A stretch of DNA of 64,000 nt, taken from contig NZ_JACHWP010000001.1 of assembly GCF_014191425.1 (NCBI RefSeq), positions 62,001-126,000 of the forward strand, read 5' to 3'. Within the stretch, counting starts at the first letter, position 1, and each line of letters begins with the position of its first letter. The notes below the pieces were generated by a model. It saw nothing but the letters and a program-made list of their open reading frames with translations. It ran no database searches and was not told where the DNA came from. Shown in pieces: positions 45,022 to 53,001 of this stretch. A program made the translations under genes and the position numbers. Source of the stretch: Helcobacillus massiliensis (lineage in GTDB: Bacteria; Actinomycetota; Actinomycetes; Actinomycetales; Dermabacteraceae).

Positions 45022-45662
45022 CCAGCACCGATGACCCCGCGCAGAACCCCAGTCAGCGCGCGCCCCGCACGGCGTCCCTGACGCGCACCACCCGCGAATC
45101 CAGCGTTGAGGTGGAGCTCAACCTCGACGGCACCGGCCAGGTCTCCATCGACACCTCCGTGCCGTTCTACGACCACATGCTGACCGCGCTCGGCACCCAC
45201 AGCTCCTTCGACCTCACCGTCAAGGCGCACGGCGACACCCACATCGACGTCCACCACACCGTGGAGGACACCGCCATCGTGCTCGGGGACGCGTTCCGCG
45301 AAGCCCTCAGCGACAAGAAGGGCGTCACCCGCTTCGCCGACGCCTTCGTCCCCCTCGACGAGGCCCTCGCCCACGCCGTGGTGGACCTCTCGGGCCGCCC
45401 CTACTGCGTGCACACCGGGGAGCCCGCCGGCCAGGAGTACCACCTGATCGGCGGCCACTTCACCGGCTCCATGACCCGCCACGTGTTCGAATCCTTCGCG
45501 CTGCACGCCGGCATCTGCCTGCACATGCGCCTCCTCGCCGGCCGCGACCCTCACCACATCGTGGAAGCGCAGTTCAAGGCGCTGGCGCGGGCGCTGCGCG
45601 GCGCCACCGAGTACGATCCGAGGATGACCGATGTCATCCCATCCACCAAGGGAGCACTCTGA
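45018..45662 (+). CDS. hisB: Imidazoleglycerol-phosphate dehydratase HisB
   Basis: Monofunctional dehydratase (no phosphatase domain), 214 residues. Metal-binding histidine motifs are [31 protein letters not shown] and [14 protein letters not shown], with [17 protein letters not shown] near the end. A Thr/Arg-rich N-terminal extension of about 20 residues precedes the domain. Overlaps hisC by four bases, and its stop overlaps the next gene by one base. Confidence 0.96.
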   Translation: MTSTDDPAQNPSQRAPRTASLTRTTRESSVEVELNLDGTGQVSIDTSVPFYDHMLTALGTHSSFDLTVKAHGDTHIDVHHTVEDTAIVLGDAFREALSDKKGVTRFADAFVPLDEALAHAVVDLSGRPYCVHTGEPAGQEYHLIGGHFTGSMTRHVFESFALHAGICLHMRLLAGRDPHHIVEAQFKALARALRGATEYDPRMTDVIPSTKGAL

Positions 45663-46285
45663 TGACGCAGTCCCCGCAGGGACCCGATGACAAGGACCGT
45701 GTGGACGCGGAGTTCGCCGCGATGATGGAGGGACTGGACTTCGACACGTCCTCCCTCGACGATCCCCTCACCGCCGCGGGCGGCCCCTCAGCCGGCTCTG
45801 CGGACCAGGCGCAGGCCCAGGACCCGTCGGCCCCCGCCCCCATCGCCATCGTCGCCACCCCGGTCGCGACCGCGAAGGCCCTCGCCGGGGTGATCCGCCT
45901 CGCGATGGCCGCGAAGGAGGACCCGCGCGCGCTGCCGACGGGGTCCGCCACCATCGATGCCGACTCCGGTGCCCTCGCCGTCGGCCCCCTCACCGAGGCC
46001 GACGCGCACCGCCTCGCCGGCCTCGTCTCCATCGGCCTGCAGCGGCAGGGCGTGGTGCTGTTCTGGCGGCAGGGCGACCGCATGACCGCCACCCGCTACC
46101 GCTCCGGCGAGCGGATGGACGACGTCCCTCCCGCGTTCGTGCTCGGCGCCCTCGATTCCCGCGTGGAGGACCTGCTGCTCGGAGCGGAGTCCGTCGCCGA
46201 AGCGGAGAACGTGTACGACCCGGCGGAGCTGTCCCGCACCGAGGCCGTGAAGTGGATCGCGACCGGCAGGAAGAGGAAGCGGTGA
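45662..46285 (+). CDS. Uncharacterised protein within the his operon
   Basis: A 207-residue soluble protein I do not recognise. It has an acidic N-terminal segment (residues 9-55, Asp/Ala/Pro-rich) and an alpha/beta domain from about 60 to 200 including [22 protein letters not shown], a [21 protein letters not shown] block and [20 protein letters not shown]. It overlaps hisB by one base and hisH by four, so it is translationally embedded in the operon. Coding character is the same as its neighbours. A role tied to histidine synthesis or to assembly of the HisH-containing synthase is only an inference from position. Confidence 0.8.
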   Translation: MTQSPQGPDDKDRVDAEFAAMMEGLDFDTSSLDDPLTAAGGPSAGSADQAQAQDPSAPAPIAIVATPVATAKALAGVIRLAMAAKEDPRALPTGSATIDADSGALAVGPLTEADAHRLAGLVSIGLQRQGVVLFWRQGDRMTATRYRSGERMDDVPPAFVLGALDSRVEDLLLGAESVAEAENVYDPAELSRTEAVKWIATGRKRKR

Positions 46286-46977
46286 GCCCCGCCCCCAGAG
46301 TCGTGGTCCTCGACCACGGATCCGGCAACGTCCGCTCTGCTGTGCGCGCCCTCGAACACGCCGGCGCCGCCGTGGAGCTGACTGCGGACCCCGTCGCCGC
46401 GCTCGAGGCCGACGGGCTCGTGGTCCCCGGCGTCGGCGCATTCGATGCCACGATGCGGCAGCTGCGCGCCGTGGGTGCGCCCCGCATCATCGGGCGCCGC
46501 CTCGCCGGTGGCCGCCCCGTCCTCGGCATCTGCGTGGGCCTGCAGGTCATGTTCGATGCCGGCAGCGAGCACGGCATCGAGGCCGACGGGCTCGGCGAAT
46601 GGCCCGGGCGGGTGGAACGGCTGCAGTCCGCGACCGTCCCCCACATGGGCTGGAACACGATCGACGCCCCCGCCGGAACGCGTCTGTTCGCCGGTGTGGA
46701 GGACGAACGGTTCTACTTCGTCCACTCCTACGGTGTGCGCCGCTGGGAGTTCCAGCAGATCAGCGACGCGATGACCCCGCCGCAGGTGACGTGGGCCGCG
46801 CATGAGGGCGATCGGTTCATCGCCGCCGTGGAGAACGGCGCACTCTGCGCCACCCAGTTCCACCCGGAGAAGTCCGGGCAGGCCGGCATTCGGGTGCTGC
46901 GCAACTGGCTCAGCACTCTGCCGCAGCGAGAAGGCGCCCGCCCCGGTACCGCTGAAGCAGGAGGCGGTGCCGCATGA
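46282..46977 (+). CDS. hisH: Imidazole glycerol phosphate synthase, glutaminase subunit HisH
   Basis: Class I glutamine amidotransferase that supplies ammonia to HisF. The nucleophile C84 sits in [10 protein letters not shown], and H194 and E196 in [12 protein letters not shown] complete the triad. [17 protein letters not shown] opens the fold. GTG 46282 overlaps the preceding stop by four bases and gives 231 residues. hisF, its partner, is not in this window, so it must be encoded elsewhere. Confidence 0.95.
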   Translation: MSPAPRVVVLDHGSGNVRSAVRALEHAGAAVELTADPVAALEADGLVVPGVGAFDATMRQLRAVGAPRIIGRRLAGGRPVLGICVGLQVMFDAGSEHGIEADGLGEWPGRVERLQSATVPHMGWNTIDAPAGTRLFAGVEDERFYFVHSYGVRRWEFQQISDAMTPPQVTWAAHEGDRFIAAVENGALCATQFHPEKSGQAGIRVLRNWLSTLPQREGARPGTAEAGGGAA

Positions 46978-47129
46978 TCCTCGCATTCATCATGCTGTTC
47001 GTCGGCGCGATCCTGCTCGGCGGCGCCTGGTCCTTCGCCAAGCAGCGCCACCCGTGGTGGTCCGTCGCCGTGCTCGCCCTCGCCGGTCTGCTGTGCATCG
47101 GCGTCTCACTCTTCCGCATCTACCAGTAG
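46974..47129 (+). CDS. Small two-helix membrane protein (51 residues)
   Basis: ATG 46974 overlaps the hisH stop by four bases and opens a 51-residue protein ending in TAG at 47127-47129. It reads as two membrane helices (residues 1-20 and 31-48) split by a basic-aromatic turn, [10 protein letters not shown]. Third codon positions are almost all G or C, as in real genes here. The four-base overlap and the aggagacctga site for the next gene after it suggest a translated operon member. No family recognised. Confidence 0.7.
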   Translation: MILAFIMLFVGAILLGGAWSFAKQRHPWWSVAVLALAGLLCIGVSLFRIYQ

Positions 47130-47162
47130 CCGCCCCCGCGGCTCCCACGTAAGGAGACCTGA

Positions 47163-47897
47163 GTGTCTGATTCCCTGATCCTCCTGCCCGCTGTTGACGT
47201 CGCCGGAGGGCAGGCCGTCCGCCTCGTCCGCGGTGAAGCCGGCACCGAAACGGTCTACGGCGCCCCCGTCGACGCCGCACTCTCCTTCCAGCGCCAGGGC
47301 GCCGCCTGGCTGCACCTGGTGGACCTCGACGCCGCATTCGGCCGCGGCTCCAACGCAGAGCTGCTGGAGAAGGTCGTCTCCGAGGTGGACATGAACGTGG
47401 AGATGTCCGGCGGCATCCGCGACGACGCCTCCCTTGAGCGCGCCCTCGCCACCAGCTGCCGCCGCATCAACCTCGGCACCGCGGCCCTGGAGAACCCCGA
47501 GTGGACGGCCGAGGTCATCAGGGAGTACGGCGACCGCGTCGCCGTGGGCCTCGATGTGCGCGGCACCATCCTCGCCGCCCGCGGCTGGACCCGCGAGGGC
47601 GGCGACCTGTTCGAGACCATCGAGCGCCTCAACGACGCCGGCTGCGCGCGCTATGTGGTCACCGATGTCGCCACCGACGGCATGCTCAGCGGCCCGAACC
47701 TCGACCTCATGCGCCGGGTGTGCGAACGGACCGATGCCGCCGTCATCGCCTCCGGCGGCGTCTCCAGTCTCGACGACCTGAAGGCGCTGCGCGACCTCGT
47801 GGAGATCGGTGTGGAGGGCGCGATCGTGGGCAAGGCGCTGTACGCGCAGAACTTCACCCTGGAGCAGGCGATCGAGGTGGCCGGCGATCAGCACTGA
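47163..47897 (+). CDS. priA: Phosphoribosyl isomerase HisA/PriA
   Basis: TIM-barrel isomerase of ProFAR in histidine synthesis. In many actinobacteria the same enzyme (PriA) also does the TrpF step of tryptophan synthesis. The sequence [21 protein letters not shown] at the N-terminus, [17 protein letters not shown] in the middle and [13 protein letters not shown] at the second phosphate site fit the PriA group, with the catalytic aspartates in AVDVAG and TDVATDG. 244 residues. AAGGAGACC precedes the GTG. Dual function would be supported if the genome lacks trpF. Confidence 0.92.
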   Translation: MSDSLILLPAVDVAGGQAVRLVRGEAGTETVYGAPVDAALSFQRQGAAWLHLVDLDAAFGRGSNAELLEKVVSEVDMNVEMSGGIRDDASLERALATSCRRINLGTAALENPEWTAEVIREYGDRVAVGLDVRGTILAARGWTREGGDLFETIERLNDAGCARYVVTDVATDGMLSGPNLDLMRRVCERTDAAVIASGGVSSLDDLKALRDLVEIGVEGAIVGKALYAQNFTLEQAIEVAGDQH

Positions 47898-47952
47898 GCA
47901 GCCCCGCCGCGACCAGCCTGACTCATCGGCGCTGCCGGAGCAGGCGGACCAG

Positions 47953-48723
47953 GTGCGCCGCACGCTGCCCGCCCACTTCACCCAGAAGTCGCATCTGACC
48001 GACACCGCTGGCGTGCCGTGGAAGGGGCGCGACTACACCGTCTCCCCGTTCCCCACGGACACGGGCGGCCAGGATCCCCGCATCGCTGCTGCGCTCGCCG
48101 CCGTCGACGCGGGGGAGGACCCCCACCATGAGGCGCTCGTGGCGGCGCTGCGCGGGCAGCGGGTGATGGTGCCGATCACCGCGATCGCCACCGACACCGA
48201 GGTCACGGCCGACGGGCTCGTCGCCGACAACGCCTCCGACATGGCCGTGGTGAAGATCCAGGCCGGCACTGACATCGCCCTGCCGATCTTCACCGGCACC
48301 GAGCAGCTCACCGCGTGGCGCCCGGAGGCGCGGCCCGTGCCGATGGTGATCGAGCAGGCGGCGCAGGCCGCAGTCGCCGAAGGCTGCACCATGCTGATCG
48401 TGGACATGGGACGGCCCCGCCCCGTGGTCCTGACCCGCTCTGCACTGTGGGCGCTCGGTCAGGACCGTCCCTGGACCCCGCCGCACGCCGACGACGCTGT
48501 GATCAGCGAGATGCGCGGCGCACTGCTGGGAACGGTCCCGCATCTGCGGGATGTGCACCTGCGTCCGCATCCCGAGCGCGAAGTGGACGTGGTGCTGGTG
48601 CTGGAGCCGGGGCTGCGCCGCGAGGACCTGCAGGCGATCCTCGGCGGCATCCAGCAGATCCTGGCGTCTTCGCAGCTGATCGCCGAAAGGGTGACCTCGC
48701 TGAAGCTGACCGTGACAGGCTGA
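47953..48723 (+). CDS. SseB-family protein
   Basis: Protein with an SseB-like domain (about residues 30-130, including VMVPITAIATDTEV) and a C-terminal half with VPHLRDVHLRPHPEREVDVVLVLEPGL. SseB proteins were named for enhanced serine sensitivity in E. coli. The mechanism is unknown. The start is uncertain. GTG 47953 gives 256 residues. The coding-like frame continues upstream without an ATG or GTG until inside hisA, where an ATC at 47887 preceded by GAGGTG could serve. Its place directly after hisA is common in actinobacteria. Confidence 0.78.
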   Translation: MRRTLPAHFTQKSHLTDTAGVPWKGRDYTVSPFPTDTGGQDPRIAAALAAVDAGEDPHHEALVAALRGQRVMVPITAIATDTEVTADGLVADNASDMAVVKIQAGTDIALPIFTGTEQLTAWRPEARPVPMVIEQAAQAAVAEGCTMLIVDMGRPRPVVLTRSALWALGQDRPWTPPHADDAVISEMRGALLGTVPHLRDVHLRPHPEREVDVVLVLEPGLRREDLQAILGGIQQILASSQLIAERVTSLKLTVTG

Positions 48724-48728
48724 GGGGT

Positions 48729-50066
48729 ATGAACCTCAGCGCATACAAGGCGGTCCTCGCCCAGCCGAAAGCAGCATCGATCTTCCTGCTGGGGTTCCTG
48801 GCGCGCTTCCCGTTCTCCACCACGGGCCTGCTGCTGACCCTGCACTGTGTGCTGACCCTGCACGTGTCGTTCACGCAGGCGGGTCTGCTGGTCACCGCCG
48901 CCACCCTCGGTGCCGCGATCTCGGCGCCGTGGCGCGGCCGCCTCCTCGACAAGCAGGGCCTGCGCCGCACTCTGGTGCCGCCGATCATCGTCAACGGCAT
49001 CGTGTGGATGACCGTGCCGTGGCTGCCGTACGCCGGCGTACTGCCGCTGGTGTTCCTCGGCGGCCTGTTCTCCATCCCCGTGTTCTCCATCGTCCGCACC
49101 TCCCTCGCCGTGATCGTGCCGGCGAGGATGCGGCGCACCGCGTTCGCCCTCGACTCCGTGTTCACCGAGTTCGTGTTCATGACGGGGCCGGCGCTCGCCA
49201 CCGTCCTGGTGTACTCCGCGGGGTCGCGCCCCACGATGATCCTCGTGGGGGTGCTGATCGTGGCGGCCGGGCTCGGGCTGATGGTGGTGGACCCGCCGCT
49301 GCGCACCGACCAGATCATGCTGCCCACGCACCTGTCGGAGCCGCTGGAGACCGCGGAGGCGGCCGCGGCCGCCCACACCGGCGAGTACAACGAACGCCGC
49401 GTCTTCGAGGACACGCAGACCGGCGCGATCCCCGTGGTGGGGGACCCGGCGCAGGAGCAGGCGAAGAGCGCGGCCCGCACCGCCCTGCTCAGCTGGGGCG
49501 GCATCTCGATCCTGGTTTCCACCGCGGTCGGCTCCATGCTGCTGGTGGCGACCGATGTCGCGTTCGTGGCGCTGCTGCGGGAGATCGGGCAGGAGGGCAT
49601 GGTCGGCCCGATGGTGTCGATCATGTGCGCCGGCTCCGCGATCGGCGGCATCGTCTACGGCGCGATGAGGACCGACGTGGGCGCCCTGTGGATCCTGCTG
49701 CTGATGGGCCTGCTGATCCTGCCGCTGGCGCTCACGCACGCCCTGATCCTGCTCATCGTGTTCGCGTTCCTCGCCGGCACCACGATCGCGCCGTTGCTGT
49801 CCGCCACGGGTGAGGCGATCGCGCAGAAGGTGCCGGAGGAGGGGCGTTCGGAGGCGATGGGCTGGCACGGCTCATCGCTGACGATCGGCGCCGCGATGGG
49901 CGGCCCGATCTTCGGCAGCGTCATCGATGTGTGGGGCGCGAACTGGGGCTTCGGCGCAGCCGGCCTGGTCGCGATCGGCATCGCGGGCGCGGGCCTGATC
50001 GCGATGCGCATCCGACGGGGTCGTGTGCGGCGTCGGCTCGCCGCGACCGTGCCCGGGCTCAGCTGA
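48729..50066 (+). CDS. Major facilitator superfamily transporter
   Basis: A 445-residue MFS protein with twelve predicted membrane segments in two halves, joined by a long polar loop (about residues 200-255, with an acidic Glu/Thr-rich stretch). The segment-2/3 loop RGRLLDKQGLRRTL matches the MFS signature GxLaDrxGrrxxl. Substrate is unknown; drug or sugar efflux are both possible. ATG 48729 has a GAGGGG site directly upstream in the sseB stop region, and it follows sseB by five bases. Confidence 0.88.
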   Translation: MNLSAYKAVLAQPKAASIFLLGFLARFPFSTTGLLLTLHCVLTLHVSFTQAGLLVTAATLGAAISAPWRGRLLDKQGLRRTLVPPIIVNGIVWMTVPWLPYAGVLPLVFLGGLFSIPVFSIVRTSLAVIVPARMRRTAFALDSVFTEFVFMTGPALATVLVYSAGSRPTMILVGVLIVAAGLGLMVVDPPLRTDQIMLPTHLSEPLETAEAAAAAHTGEYNERRVFEDTQTGAIPVVGDPAQEQAKSAARTALLSWGGISILVSTAVGSMLLVATDVAFVALLREIGQEGMVGPMVSIMCAGSAIGGIVYGAMRTDVGALWILLLMGLLILPLALTHALILLIVFAFLAGTTIAPLLSATGEAIAQKVPEEGRSEAMGWHGSSLTIGAAMGGPIFGSVIDVWGANWGFGAAGLVAIGIAGAGLIAMRIRRGRVRRRLAATVPGLS

Positions 50067-50096
50067 GCACGCGCCGGGCGGGCCGACGGGACCCGG

Positions 50097-50504
50097 TCAG
50101 CGGACGGGGCCGGTGAACTTCTCGCCCGGCCCCTGGCCCATTTCGTCGGGCACCGGCAGCGCCTCCTGGAACGCCAGCTGCAGGGAGCGCAGACCGTCCC
50201 GCAGAGAGCGGGCGTGCTCGTTGCCGAGGTCCGGGGCGCTCGCGGTGATGAGGGCGGCGAGGGCGTTGATGACCTTGCGGGCCTCGTCGAGGTCCTTGTA
50301 CTGGCCGGTCTCCTCATCCTCCGCCAGGCCCACCTTGATCGCGGCGGCGCTCATCAGGTGGACGGCGGTGGTGGTGATCAGTTCGACTGCGGAGACGTCG
50401 GCGATGTCGCGGGTGAAGCCGGAGGCGTCATCGGCGTGCCGGTGGGATGCGCCGTCGGCGCCGGGCTGAGGGGCGCTGCCTGCGCCGGTGTGGTCGGTGC
50501 TCAT
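50097..50504 (-). CDS. DUF1844-family protein
   Basis: A 135-residue protein with the DUF1844 core: DVSAVELITTTAVHLMSAAAIKVGL, then DLDEARKVINALAALITA near residue 75. It lies next to infC-rpmI-rplT in many actinobacteria, but its function is not known. The first 30 residues are polar and His/Gly-rich. Divergent from infC and convergent with the MFS gene. Probably leaderless, with TAGACT seven bases upstream of the ATG. Confidence 0.9.
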   Translation of the reverse strand: MSTDHTGAGSAPQPGADGASHRHADDASGFTRDIADVSAVELITTTAVHLMSAAAIKVGLAEDEETGQYKDLDEARKVINALAALITASAPDLGNEHARSLRDGLRSLQLAFQEALPVPDEMGQGPGEKFTGPVR

Positions 50505-50511
50505 GCGCCCC

Positions 50512-50517
50512 AGTCTA
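50512..50517 (-). promoter_or_regulatory. -10 box for leaderless DUF1844 gene
   Basis: On the minus strand TAGACT lies seven bases before ATG 50504. Confidence 0.5.
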
Positions 50518-50603
50518 GGTCGGCGGCACCCGTCGGCCCGCCCGCTCAGCCGGCGGCGCGGCGGTGTGCATCACAGGGCGCTTCAGTTCCTGACGGTTGC
50601 TGG

Positions 50604-50609
50604 TAGAGT
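50604..50609 (+). promoter_or_regulatory. -10 region of the infC operon
   Basis: TAGAGT preceded by TGG forms an extended -10 element. The -35 is weak (CTTCAG near 50581). A start near 50616 would leave a leader of about 194 bases before infC. Confidence 0.45.
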
Positions 50610-50615
50610 TGTCCA

Positions 50616-50809
50616 TCGGAGCACACCTGTTCCCACCAAGTGGAGGCCTACTCCCACCTGGGCGATCGTCACCCGTTTCGGCGGCACAGATCGTCGGGTC
50701 AGCGCCCACGGCGCATCGCGAGTCGATGTGCCGTGTGATTCTGAGGCCTCTGCATGAGCAGGGGCCTTTTGCTGTGTGCTCACACCAGAATCGATTGTGA
50801 GGAGCAGTC
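50616..50809 (+). promoter_or_regulatory. Structured infC leader with attenuator layout
   Basis: This 194-base gene-free leader contains a 10-bp hairpin, CGGCGCATCG/CGATGTGCCG (50709-50733), followed closely by an intrinsic terminator (50745-50770) that ends only 40 bases before infC. A short reading frame, ATG 50726 to TGA 50800, runs across the terminator and ends at the infC ribosome binding site. Several alternative pairings around the AGGCCT sequences at 50645 and 50744 are possible. Infector genes infC-rpmI-rplT are attenuated by L20 or ribosome stalling in other bacteria, so similar control is inferred. Confidence 0.5.
50745..50770 (+). terminator. Attenuator terminator upstream of infC
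   Basis: GGCCTCTGC (50745-50753) pairs with GCAGGGGCC (50758-50766) over nine pairs with one G-U, loop ATGA, followed by TTTT. It is a complete intrinsic terminator placed inside the leader of infC rather than after a gene. Confidence 0.75.
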
Positions 50810-51394
50810 ATCAGCGAACAGCGCATCAACGGGCAGATCCGAGTTCCCAAGGTCCTTCTCGTGGGTCCGAACGGCGAGCAGGTCGGTGAAGTCCGCATTG
50901 AGGACGCCCTGCGGCTCGCCGCCGAGGCAGACCTCGACCTGGTCGAGGTGGCACCCGGCGCACGCCCGCCGGTCGCCCGCCTCATGGACTACGGCAAGTT
51001 CAAGTACGAAGCGAATCTGAAGGCCCGGGAATCCCGGCGGAACCAGGTCAACACCCAGCTGAAGGAAATTCGGATGGGTCTGAAGATCGATACGCATGAC
51101 TACGAGACCAAGAAGCGCAACGTCGAGAAGTTCCTGTCCGCCGGTGACAAGGTCAAGGTCATGATCCGCTTCCGCGGCCGTGAGCAGTCCCGACCGGAGA
51201 TGGGCTTCAAGCTGCTGCAGCGGATGGCTGAGGACGTCTCTGAGCTCGGGTTCGTGGAGACGCGCCCCCGCCAGGACGGCCGCACCATGGTGATGGTGAT
51301 CGGTCCTCACAAGAAGAAGGCTCAGGCACGTGCCGAAGCCCGCAAGCGCAAGAGCGATGCGGAGAAGGCAGCTGCGAAGTCGAACGCCGAGTGA
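50810..51394 (+). CDS. infC: Translation initiation factor IF-3
   Basis: IF-3, which prevents premature subunit joining and checks start codons. The reading frame starts at ATC 50810, five bases after AGGAG, giving the family N-terminus [15 protein letters not shown] and 194 residues. A GTG start at 50861 would remove the conserved N-terminal domain. AUU and AUC starts on infC are a known autoregulation device, because IF-3 discriminates against them. The N-domain covers residues 1-85 and the C-domain ([13 protein letters not shown] onward) about 95-175. A basic Lys/Ala tail follows. Confidence 0.95.
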   Translation: MSEQRINGQIRVPKVLLVGPNGEQVGEVRIEDALRLAAEADLDLVEVAPGARPPVARLMDYGKFKYEANLKARESRRNQVNTQLKEIRMGLKIDTHDYETKKRNVEKFLSAGDKVKVMIRFRGREQSRPEMGFKLLQRMAEDVSELGFVETRPRQDGRTMVMVIGPHKKKAQARAEARKRKSDAEKAAAKSNAE

Positions 51395-51426
51395 CCTCGG
51401 CGAGCAACTGAAGGAGAAAAGGCACA

Positions 51427-51621
51427 ATGCCGAAGAACAAGACTCATTCCGGTGCCAAGAAGCGCATCCGCATCACCGGCAAGGGCAAGCTGCAGCGCCA
51501 GCGCGCGAACGCCTACCACAAGGCTGAGCACAAGAGCTCGGCCCGCAAGCGCCGCCTCGCCGGCGTGGCCGATGTGGCCAAGGCCGACGTGAAGACCCTC
51601 AAGCGCATGCTCGGCCGCTGA
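51427..51621 (+). CDS. rpmI: 50S ribosomal protein L35
   Basis: A 64-residue basic ribosomal protein with the L35 pattern MPKNKTHSGAKKRIRITGKG and HKSSARKRRL. It lies 32 bases after infC with GAAGGAG before the ATG, in the universal infC-rpmI-rplT order. Confidence 0.98.
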   Translation: MPKNKTHSGAKKRIRITGKGKLQRQRANAYHKAEHKSSARKRRLAGVADVAKADVKTLKRMLGR

Positions 51622-51663
51622 TCCGGCGCATCGCTCTCAATCTGAACTTCTAAGGAGAACAAA

Positions 51664-52044
51664 GTGGCACGCGTCAAAAGGTCCGTGAACGCCAAGAAGA
51701 AGCGCCGTGAGATCCTCGAAGAGGCCTCCGGCTACCGCGGTCAGCGCTCGCGCCTGTACCGCAAGGCCAAGGAGCAGGTCCTTCACTCGAAGACCTACTC
51801 CTTCCAGCACCGCCGCAAGCGCAAGGGCGACTTCCGCCGCCTCTGGATCCAGCGCATCAACGCCGGCGCCCGCGCCAACGGCATGACCTACAACCGCTTC
51901 ATCCAGGGCCTGAACCTGGCCGGCATCGAGGTCGACCGCCGCATGCTCGCCGAGCTCGCCGTCAACGAGCCCGCTGCCTTCGCCGCCATCGTCGAGTCCG
52001 CGAAGAACGCCCTGCCCGAGGACGTCAACGCACCCGCAGCCTGA
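51664..52044 (+). CDS. rplT: 50S ribosomal protein L20
   Basis: A 126-residue L20 with the conserved basic helical arm ([32 protein letters not shown]) and the globular end ([19 protein letters not shown]). GTG start after AAGGAG. L20 is the autogenous repressor of this operon in several bacteria, which is relevant to the leader upstream of infC. The C-terminal tail is slightly longer than in E. coli. Confidence 0.98.
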   Translation: MARVKRSVNAKKKRREILEEASGYRGQRSRLYRKAKEQVLHSKTYSFQHRRKRKGDFRRLWIQRINAGARANGMTYNRFIQGLNLAGIEVDRRMLAELAVNEPAAFAAIVESAKNALPEDVNAPAA

Positions 52045-52067
52045 TTGCTGCCGCCGATGAGCACTCC

Positions 52068-52146
52068 AGAACGCCCGGACAGGGCACCAGTGACGTCGAC
52101 TCGCTCCGATCGAGTCCGCCTGGTCGCCTCACTGTCCGGGCGTTCT
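52068..52146. repeat. Perfect 15-bp inverted repeat at the start of the SpoU gene
   Basis: AGAACGCCCGGACAG (52068-52082) and CTGTCCGGGCGTTCT (52132-52146) are exact complements separated by 49 bases that include the GTG start at 52090. In RNA this would enclose the translation start in a stem, or it may end the rplT transcript. Base composition here is lower in GC3 than in neighbouring genes. Confidence 0.55.
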
Positions 52147-52920
52147 GCACGCTCCAAGCACGGACAGTTCCGGGTGGAGGGCCCCCAGGCCGTCCGCTCC
52201 CTGCTCGAGGCGCGCGGTGACTGGGCAACCGCCCTGTTCCTCACCGAGGCCGCCCGCACCGACCACCCCGACTTCGTGCGCCTCGCCGCCGAGATCGGCC
52301 TGCCCATCACCCCCGTCACCGCCGAAGTGATCACCGCGATGGTCCGCGACCAGGGCCAGCAGTCCGTGGTCAGCCCCCAGGGCGTCATCGCCACCGCCCG
52401 CATCGTCGAGACCCCGTGGCTGGAGCTGCTCGAGCGGGCCGCCGGCAGCGGGGGAGAGGCCGACGGATCCCCGGTGACCATCGTCGCCGCCGACCGTCTG
52501 CAGGACCCCGGGAATGCCGGTACACTGCTGCGCACAGCCGACGCCTCCGGAGCCGCCGCCGTGTTCTTCGGTGACGGATCCGTGGACCCCTACGCCCCGA
52601 AGACCGTCCGCTCCACCGCCGGCAGCCTCTTCCACGTTCCGTTCGCGCGCCGCGTGCCCCTCGCGGACCTGCTCACCGAATGCACCCGTCGGCGCATCAC
52701 CACCGCCGCCACCAGCGGCTACGCCCACACCAGCCTGTTCAGCACCGACCTGCCCGTCCGCATCGCCTGGCTGATGGGCAACGAAGCGCGCGGCCTCGGC
52801 GAGGACCTGCTGCAGCGCGCCGACCTCTCGATCGCGATTCCCCTCTCCGGCCGCGCGGAATCGCTCAACCTCGCCACCGCGGCCGCTCTCTGCCTCTTCG
52901 AATCAGCACGCAGACGCTGA
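52090..52920 (+). CDS. SpoU-family RNA methyltransferase (TrmH/RlmB-like)
   Basis: SPOUT-class 2'-O-ribose methyltransferase. The N-terminal substrate-binding domain (VASLSGRSARSKHGQFRVEGPQAVRSLLEA) is followed by the knotted domain with LQDPGNAGTLLRTADASGA, IAWLMGNEARGL and the final IPLSGRAESLNLATAAAL. RNA target unassigned: 23S G2251-type or another rRNA site. GTG 52090 is preferred because the family N-terminus begins there and the codons from ATG 52057 look non-coding. The ATG would add 11 residues. It lies 45 bases after rplT, a frequent neighbour. Confidence 0.9.
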   Translation: MTSTRSDRVRLVASLSGRSARSKHGQFRVEGPQAVRSLLEARGDWATALFLTEAARTDHPDFVRLAAEIGLPITPVTAEVITAMVRDQGQQSVVSPQGVIATARIVETPWLELLERAAGSGGEADGSPVTIVAADRLQDPGNAGTLLRTADASGAAAVFFGDGSVDPYAPKTVRSTAGSLFHVPFARRVPLADLLTECTRRRITTAATSGYAHTSLFSTDLPVRIAWLMGNEARGLGEDLLQRADLSIAIPLSGRAESLNLATAAALCLFESARRR

Positions 52921-53001
52921 CTCCGTCGGCCCGCCGGGCACCACCCGGCCGTACCGACACCCACCCCGGTCCCCACAACAGCATTTGGAGGGCTCGATCC
53001 C

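Noticed and set aside
47887-47952. ATC 47887 as the start of the SseB-like gene
   Set aside because: It has a GAGGTG-like site and resembles the infC start, but AUC starts outside infC are very rare. Kept only as an alternative to GTG 47953.
50861-51394. GTG 50861 as the infC start
   Set aside because: It would delete the conserved N-terminal residues of IF-3, whereas ATC 50810 has a well-spaced AGGAG and restores the family length.
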